From assembly GCA_020632715.1 (NCBI GenBank), contig JACKFA010000001.1:1054001-1118000 (forward strand): DNA of 64,000 bases. The letters are read 5' to 3'. Below are positions 58,956 through 64,000 of this stretch, in pieces. Origin of the DNA: Deltaproteobacteria bacterium. GTDB taxonomy: Bacteria > Myxococcota_A > UBA9042 > PHBI01. The notes under the pieces were generated by a model. It saw nothing but the letters and a program-made list of their open reading frames with translations. It was not told the origin of the DNA and did no database searches. How positions within the stretch are numbered: the stretch's first letter is position 1; each line of letters starts with the position of its first letter. The position numbers and the translations under genes were made by a program.

Positions 58956-59963
58956 TCAGCGCTTGACGGCGCCCATGAGCTGCTCGGGGTAGCGGGCGCC
59001 GGCGGCGACGCCGTCGGGGGCGATGGCGTCGAGCGCGGCGAGGTCGTCGTCGTCGAGGGCGAGGCCCATGGCGAGGATGTTGTCGTCGAGGTGGACGCGA
59101 CGGCGCGTGCCGGGGATGGGGACGACGTCGTCGCCGCGCGCCATGACCCAGGCGAGCGCGAGCTGGGCGGGGGTGACGCCGCGCTCGGCGGCCATCGCCT
59201 CGACCTTCGCGACGAGGTCGAGGTTCTTCCGGAAGTTCTCGCCGACGAAGCGGGGGAAGAAGCGGCGGACGTCGTCGGGGGCGAAGTCGTCGGGGCTCCG
59301 GATGGCGCCGGTGAGGAAGCCGCGGCCGAGGGGGCTGTAGGCGACGAAGCCCGTGCCGAGGGCGCGGCAGGCGGTGATGAGGCCGTCCTCGGGCTCGCGG
59401 CTCCAGAGGGAGTACTCGGTCTGGAGGGCGGCGATGGGGTGGACGACGCAGGCGCGGCGGAGGGTGTCGGCGTCGACCTCGGAGAGGCCGAGGTGGCGGA
59501 CCTTGCCGGCGCGGACGAGGTCGGCCATGGCGCCGACGGTGTCCTCGACGGGGACGTCGGGGTCGAGGCGGTGGAGGTAGTAGAGGTCGATGGTGTCGAC
59601 GCCGAGGCGGCGGAGGCTCGCGTCGCAGGCGGCGCGGACGTAGTCGGGGCGGCCGCAGATCCGGCGCTTGCGGAGGTCGTCGGGGTCGACGACGATGCCG
59701 AACTTGGTGGCGACGACGAAGCGGTCGCGGCGCCCGCGGATGGCGCGGCCGACGAGCTCCTCGTTGGCGCCGACGCCGTACATGTCGGCGGTGTCGAGGA
59801 AGCCGACGCCGACCTCGAGCGCGCGGTCGATGGTGGCGAGGGCCTCGCGCTCGGTCTCGGCGGAGCGCTCGGCGCCGTAGAAGGCGCTCATCCCCATGCA
59901 GCCGAGGCCCATCGCGGGGACCATGAGGTCGCCGAGGCGTTTCATCGTGGGGGGGCGCTCCAT
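58956..59963 (-). CDS. Aldo/keto reductase
   Basis: NAD(P)H-dependent (beta/alpha)8 oxidoreductase, 335 aa, cytoplasmic. Catalytic residues are visible as the Asp and Tyr in FLDTADMYG, Lys in VVATKFG and His in DLYYLHRLD. The C-terminal cofactor region reads VPIPGTRRRVHLDDNILAM. This is closest to the AKR13-like group of YakC/pyridoxal-reductase type. Substrate unknown. AAGGAG stands about nine bases before the ATG at 59963. It is divergent from the OvoA-like gene. Confidence 0.9.
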   Translation of the reverse strand: MERPPTMKRLGDLMVPAMGLGCMGMSAFYGAERSAETEREALATIDRALEVGVGFLDTADMYGVGANEELVGRAIRGRRDRFVVATKFGIVVDPDDLRKRRICGRPDYVRAACDASLRRLGVDTIDLYYLHRLDPDVPVEDTVGAMADLVRAGKVRHLGLSEVDADTLRRACVVHPIAALQTEYSLWSREPEDGLITACRALGTGFVAYSPLGRGFLTGAIRSPDDFAPDDVRRFFPRFVGENFRKNLDLVAKVEAMAAERGVTPAQLALAWVMARGDDVVPIPGTRRRVHLDDNILAMGLALDDDDLAALDAIAPDGVAAGARYPEQLMGAVKR

Positions 59964-60176
59964 GGCGTGGCTCTCCTTCGCGGGCTGGGCGGACCGAGCG
60001 ATTGTCCGGCACGGGCCGGCGCGGCACAAGGAAGCGGCGCCCGCGGCGCGCGCGTGGGTCAGCGCTCGGAGCCGGCGGCCGTCGGGTCGCGGCCCGTGGG
60101 TTGCGCGCGCGCCCCGGGTCGGTCACCTTGGCGGGACGCGCGGCGCCGCCCCGCCCGCGCGGCCGAGGAGGAACCC

Positions 60177-61580
60177 ATGGTCGCCCTGATCCCCGCCGCG
60201 CCCGCCGCGGTGAAGGCCCCCGTCGGCCCGACGCTGCCGCCGCCGCGGCTCGATCGCCCGGCGCGCGAGGTCGTGCGCGCCTCGGTGCTCGGCGCGTGGG
60301 CGCGCACGGACATGCTGTTCTGCTCGGTCGACTCGGACGCGGCCTTCCAGACGCAGCCCGATCCGCTGCGGAACCCGCTCGTCTTCTACCTCGGGCACCC
60401 CGCGGCCTTCTACGTGAACAAGCTCGTCATGGCCGGGCTGCTCGCGACGGGCGGCGTCGAGCCCGCGCTCGAGGCGCTCTTCGAGCGCGGCGTCGACCCG
60501 GCCCACGCGGACGACCTCGCGCTGACGGCCTACCCGCGGACGGAGGCGGTGTGGCGCTATCGGGACCGCGTGCGCGCGGTCGTGCTCGGCGTGATCGACC
60601 GCGTCTCGTGGGACGGGGAGATCGGCCCGGACGACCCGCGCTGGGCGCTCCTGATGGCGCTCGAGCACGAGCGGATCCACTTCGAGACGTCGTCGGTGCT
60701 CTTGCGGCAGCTGCCGGTCGAGGCGGTGCGCCGCCCGCCGGGGTGGCGCTACGCGGCGTGGGACGCGCCGGCGCCGGCGGACGCGGGGGCGCTGGTGGCG
60801 GTCGGCGGCGGCCGGGTGACGCTCGGGCGGCCGGCGTGGGCGCGGACGTTCGGCTGGGACAACGAGCACGGCCGACTCGACGTGGAGGTCGCGCCGTTCG
60901 AGGCGGGGCGGGACCTCGTGACGAACGGGGAGCTGCTCGCGTTCGTGCGCGCCGGGGGCTACGCGCACGACGCGCTCTGGAGCGCGGAGGGGCGCGCGTG
61001 GCGCGACGCGCGCGGGGTGACGGCGCCGCGCTTCTGGGTGCCGCGGGCGACGGGCTACGCGTACCGGGCGATGTTCGACGAGCTGCCGCTCCCGCTCGCG
61101 TGGCCGGCGGAGGTCACGGCGCACGAGGCGGAGGCCTACGCGCGCTGGGCGAGCGCGTCGCGCGGGGTCCCGGGGATGCGGCTCCCGACGGAGGCCGAGC
61201 ACGCGCAGCTCGCCGCGGGGGCGCCCCTCGACGAGCACGGCGACGTCGTCGCGAGCGAGGCGTACAACCTCTGTCTCCGGCTCGGGTCGCCGTCGCCGGT
61301 GGGGTCGTTCGGCGGGGCGACGAGCCGCTGGGGGTGCCGGGACGTGCGCGGGAACGTGTGGCAGTGGCTCGCGGACGACTTCGCGCCGCTGCCGGGGTTC
61401 GCCACGCACCCGTACTATCCGGACTTCTCGACGCCCTACTTCGGGTCGGACCACGGGATGATGGCGGGGGGCTCGTGGGCGTCGACGGGCGGCTCGGCGT
61501 CGCGCTGGTATCGGCTGTGGTTCCGGCGGTTCTTCCATCAGCACGCGGGGTTCCGGCTCGTGCGGAGCGTGGGGGCGTGA
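60177..61580 (+). CDS. OvoA-like sulfoxide synthase lacking the methyltransferase domain
   Basis: Non-haem iron enzyme of the OvoA/EgtB family, which joins cysteine to histidine derivatives with oxygen. PDPLRNPLVFYLGHPAAFYVNKL is close to OvoA. The iron motif HX3HXE is H164, H168, E170 in EHERIHFETS. The C-terminal FGE-sulfatase-like domain (about 215-467) has GMRLPTEAEHA and GCRDVRGNVWQWLADDF. Full OvoA is about 700 aa with a C-terminal SAM methyltransferase, but this protein ends at 467 aa, so the methyl group of ovothiol would need another enzyme. GGAGG lies before the ATG. It is the first gene of a tightly packed operon. Confidence 0.85.
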   Translation: MVALIPAAPAAVKAPVGPTLPPPRLDRPAREVVRASVLGAWARTDMLFCSVDSDAAFQTQPDPLRNPLVFYLGHPAAFYVNKLVMAGLLATGGVEPALEALFERGVDPAHADDLALTAYPRTEAVWRYRDRVRAVVLGVIDRVSWDGEIGPDDPRWALLMALEHERIHFETSSVLLRQLPVEAVRRPPGWRYAAWDAPAPADAGALVAVGGGRVTLGRPAWARTFGWDNEHGRLDVEVAPFEAGRDLVTNGELLAFVRAGGYAHDALWSAEGRAWRDARGVTAPRFWVPRATGYAYRAMFDELPLPLAWPAEVTAHEAEAYARWASASRGVPGMRLPTEAEHAQLAAGAPLDEHGDVVASEAYNLCLRLGSPSPVGSFGGATSRWGCRDVRGNVWQWLADDFAPLPGFATHPYYPDFSTPYFGSDHGMMAGGSWASTGGSASRWYRLWFRRFFHQHAGFRLVRSVGA

Positions 61581-61606
61581 GCCGCGATCCGCACCAGGAG
61601 GCGCTG

Positions 61607-62545
61607 ATGGCGGCGGCGGAGCGGCTCGGGATCGAGGCGCTGCCGATGCCGGCGGCGTTCGGTCCGGACGCGGTGGTGTATCGGCGGCGCGGGCGGCGGG
61701 CGCTGGTGCTCGAGGGGCGGGTGTATCCCGAGCTCTCGGTGGTGGCGGACCGGCTGTGCGCGCTGAAGCCGGCGATGAAGGCGCTGCTCGCCGAGCACGG
61801 GGTGCCGACGCCGATGGGGTTCGCCTTCACGGACGCGCACGCGCCGGAGGTGGTGGCGCGGGCGGCGGACGGCGCGCGGCGGCCCTTCGTGGTGAAGCCG
61901 GTCGAGGGCACGCACGGGGACGGGGTCGGGCTCGGGCTCACGGACCACGAGGCGCTGGTGGCCTGGGTGAGGCGGCACGCGCTCGTCCGGACGGGGTGGC
62001 TCGTGGAGGACTTCGTGGCGGGGGCGGATCTGCGGCTGCAGGTGCTCGGGGGCGAGGTGATCGCGGCGTGCACGCGGGTGCCGGCGGCGGTGGTCGGGGA
62101 CGGTCGGCGGACGCTGCGGGCGCTCGTGGCGGAGCGCGCGGTGGAGGTGGCGGCGCGGAACCCGCTGAACGCGCTGGTCGTGGACGGGGAGACGGGGGCG
62201 CTGCTCGCGCGGCAGGGGCTTGGAGTCGACGACGTACCGGCGGCGGGGCGCGAGGTGGTCTTGAAGCGGCTCGCGAACATGAGCCAGGGGGCGCGGGCGG
62301 TGGATGTGACGGAGCGGCTGCACCCGCGGTGGCGGGCGTACGTGGGGCGGATCGCGGAGGCGCTCGGGCTCGGGACGTTCGCGCTCGACGCGGTGGCGGT
62401 GGATCCGGGGGCGGATCCGGACGACGGCGGGGCCTCGGTGCTGGAGCTGAACGCGCGGGCGGAGTGGCTGCACCACACCTTCTCGGAGGGGCGGACGCAC
62501 GACGTCCCGGCGATGGTGCTCGAGCACTTGCTGGGGGCGGCGTGA
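61607..62545 (+). CDS. ATP-grasp ligase (CphA/GshF-like)
   Basis: A 312-aa ATP-grasp enzyme. It has an entry helix (ALKPAMKALLAEHGVPTP), FVVKPVEGTHGDGVG in the ATP loop (about 87-101), GADLRLQVLGGEVIAACTRVPAAVVGDGRRT (about 142-171) and the metal residues in VLELNARAEW near the end. The middle segment closely follows cyanophycin synthetase and bifunctional glutathione synthetase, which join amino acids. It is therefore likely to form an amide or peptide bond, perhaps on the product of the OvoA-like enzyme. ATG 61607 has AGGAGG five bases upstream. An alternative GTG at 61577 overlaps the OvoA stop as GTGA. Confidence 0.8.
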   Translation: MAAAERLGIEALPMPAAFGPDAVVYRRRGRRALVLEGRVYPELSVVADRLCALKPAMKALLAEHGVPTPMGFAFTDAHAPEVVARAADGARRPFVVKPVEGTHGDGVGLGLTDHEALVAWVRRHALVRTGWLVEDFVAGADLRLQVLGGEVIAACTRVPAAVVGDGRRTLRALVAERAVEVAARNPLNALVVDGETGALLARQGLGVDDVPAAGREVVLKRLANMSQGARAVDVTERLHPRWRAYVGRIAEALGLGTFALDAVAVDPGADPDDGGASVLELNARAEWLHHTFSEGRTHDVPAMVLEHLLGAA

Positions 62546-64000
62546 TGGGGCTCTGGCGGGGCGTGGCGGTCGCCGTCGCGGTGATCGGGGCGGCGGCGTG
62601 CGGAGACTACGAGCGGGCGGCGCCGGCGGCGGACGTCGGTGGGGGCGGGCCCGCGGACGGGGTCGGGGCCGAGGACGTCGCGCCGGGGCCGATCGTCGGG
62701 ACGGCGGTGGCGAGGGAGGCGCAGCGGCCGGGGAACGCGGCGAACGGGTTCGCGGTGCTCGCGAGCGGGGACTATGTCGGCTGCGGGGTGCCGGCGGCGC
62801 TCGCGCCGGTGGCGCAGAGCGCGGGGCTCTTCGGGGATTGGCCGCCGCTGCCTGGGCGGGAGGAGGCGCTGCCGTACTTCTTGTCGCGCTTCACGGTGCA
62901 GAGCGGGGTGGAGGTGGTGGGGCCGAACTGCTTCACGTGCCACGCGAACGTGATCGACGGGGAGGTGGTGATCGGGGCGCCGGCGACGGACCTCGACTAC
63001 GGCGGGTTCGCGGGGCAGATCGACGCGTTCCGGGGGCAGGTGGCGGCGCTCGAGGGGGTGCTCGAGCCGGAGTCGTACGCGGAGCTGTCGCGGTTCGCGG
63101 AGCGGATGGGGGCGGTGGCGCCGTATGTGCAGCCGGCGGTGGCGGGGGTGAGCCCGGCGGACAACCTGGCGGCGATCCTGTTCGCGCATCGGGATCCGGT
63201 GACGATGGCGTGGTCGGAGGAGCCGCTGCTCGAGCCGCCGCCGACGGCGGTGGTGCCGGTGGACGTGCCGCCGTGGTGGCGGATGGGGAAGAAGGCGAGC
63301 CTGTTCTACACGGCGGCGGGGCGCGGGGATCTGGCGCGGGCGATGATGGGGGCGTCGACGCTGTGTGTGGACGACGTGGCGGAGGCGAGGCGGATGGACG
63401 CGGCGTTCCCGGACGTGCTCGCGTACCTCGAGGCGCTCGAGGCGCCGCCGTGGCCGTATGGCGGGGTGGACGAGGCGGAGGCGGCGGCGGGCGAGGCGGT
63501 GTTCGAGGCGGAGTGCGCGGACTGCCACGGGACGTATGGGGCGGGCGGGCGGTATCCGAACGTGTGGATCGACGTCGACGAGGTGGGGACGGACGCGACG
63601 TTGGCGGTGGGGGCGTCGAACTTCGCGCAGCGGTTCGTGGATTGGTTCAACGGGTCGTTCTTCGGGGAGCTGGCGCGGCTCGAGCCGCAGGCGGGGTACG
63701 TGGCGCCGCCGCTCGACGGGATCTGGGCGACGGCGCCGTTTCTGCACAACGGCTCGGTGCCGACGCTGCGGGCGCTGCTCGACAGCCGGGAGCGGCCGAA
63801 GTACTGGCGGCGGCAGGCGGGGTATGACGAGGCGGCGGTGGGGTTCCGGTTCGAGGCGCTCGAGGTGGGGCACGCGGGGATCGCGAACCCGTCGGCGCGG
63901 CGGCGGATCTACGACACGACGCTGGTCGGGTATGGCGCGGGTGGTCACCGGTATGGGGACGACCTGACGGACGCCGAGCGGGACGCGGTGATCGCGTACC
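62545..64000 (+). CDS. Di-heme c-type cytochrome lipoprotein (RoxA/peroxidase-like), cut by window end
   Basis: The frame is open to the right edge (485 residues seen). A lipoprotein signal ends GAAAC (about residue 19). Two CxxCH haem sites are at C129 (NCFTCHAN) and C324 (ECADCHGT). The later block PPLDGIWATAPFLHNGSVPTLRALLD is shared by RoxA-type oxygenases and di-haem peroxidases. The distance between haems fits RoxA-like proteins better than MauG, but this is tentative. The ATG overlaps the ATP-grasp stop (TGATG), so it is co-translated with the OvoA/ATP-grasp pair. Codons are almost all G-ending. Confidence 0.75.
   Translation, partial: MGLWRGVAVAVAVIGAAACGDYERAAPAADVGGGGPADGVGAEDVAPGPIVGTAVAREAQRPGNAANGFAVLASGDYVGCGVPAALAPVAQSAGLFGDWPPLPGREEALPYFLSRFTVQSGVEVVGPNCFTCHANVIDGEVVIGAPATDLDYGGFAGQIDAFRGQVAALEGVLEPESYAELSRFAERMGAVAPYVQPAVAGVSPADNLAAILFAHRDPVTMAWSEEPLLEPPPTAVVPVDVPPWWRMGKKASLFYTAAGRGDLARAMMGASTLCVDDVAEARRMDAAFPDVLAYLEALEAPPWPYGGVDEAEAAAGEAVFEAECADCHGTYGAGGRYPNVWIDVDEVGTDATLAVGASNFAQRFVDWFNGSFFGELARLEPQAGYVAPPLDGIWATAPFLHNGSVPTLRALLDSRERPKYWRRQAGYDEAAVGFRFEALEVGHAGIANPSARRRIYDTTLVGYGAGGHRYGDDLTDAERDAVIAY

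Overview
The window is about 64 kb of very GC-rich chromosomal DNA, packed with genes on both strands. Three things point to a myxobacterium-like bacterium (Myxococcota or a near relative): many lipoproteins with Asp/Thr- or Ala/Pro-rich linkers; OmpA proteins with thrombospondin type 3 repeats; and a secreted protein ending in a MYXO-CTERM-like tail (56758-58890). This is inferred from protein style. No rRNA, tRNA, CRISPR array, transposase or phage gene was seen.

Layout. 1-13 kb: a cut-off lipoprotein, a PrxQ-type peroxiredoxin lipoprotein, RsmB-type rRNA methyltransferase, a large histidine-kinase-like hybrid that lacks its phosphorylated His, pyruvate kinase, secreted proteins of unknown role, an SRPBCC protein, a PHB-depolymerase-type esterase and an ABC-F ATPase. 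13-24 kb: a methyltransferase, a tandem FKBP lipoprotein, an OmpA/TSP3 protein, an MbnH-type di-heme enzyme divergent from a His-rich lipoprotein, a porin-like/DUF2252 pair, a lamin-tail lipoprotein, and a compact minus-strand transcription unit with a perfect ribosome binding site, a 14-codon ORF and a strong terminator. 23-31 kb: an eight-repeat protein, an eCIS-type double AAA+ ATPase without other eCIS genes, a frameshifted Gly/Ala-rich protein, and a copper-monooxygenase-like lipoprotein. 31-44 kb: FolE, a fused CrtC/AttH-isoprenyl diphosphate synthase, a PolX with a ruined polymerase palm but intact PHP domain, DNA polymerase I, and a four-helix-bundle (S23/bAvd-type) gene enclosed by inverted repeats built of GTTCCC arrays. 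A hexapeptide transferase, an outer-membrane protein and an M20 peptidase follow.

44-52 kb: a GEVED/coiled-coil lipoprotein with a sigma54-type promoter and a palindromic upstream site, followed by an FHA-sigma54 activator that may control it, then an OmpA/TSP3 protein overlapping a frameshifted FecR protein. 52-64 kb: an S9 peptidase lipoprotein, a translationally coupled phosphotransferase/APS-kinase-like pair, a phosphodiester glycosidase with MYXO-CTERM, an aldo/keto reductase, and a tight operon of an OvoA-like sulfoxide synthase without its methyltransferase domain, a CphA-like ATP-grasp ligase and a di-heme cytochrome that runs off the end.

Two window-wide signals stand out. Several genes without a Shine-Dalgarno have a TAnnnT-like box exactly 6-7 bases before the start codon, four of them with a TTGnnn box 17-18 bp further up, which is the layout of leaderless mRNAs. 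Three low-complexity or homopolymer sites break reading frames (near 27.55, 45.48-45.76 and 51.96 kb), which are either base-call errors or real lesions.
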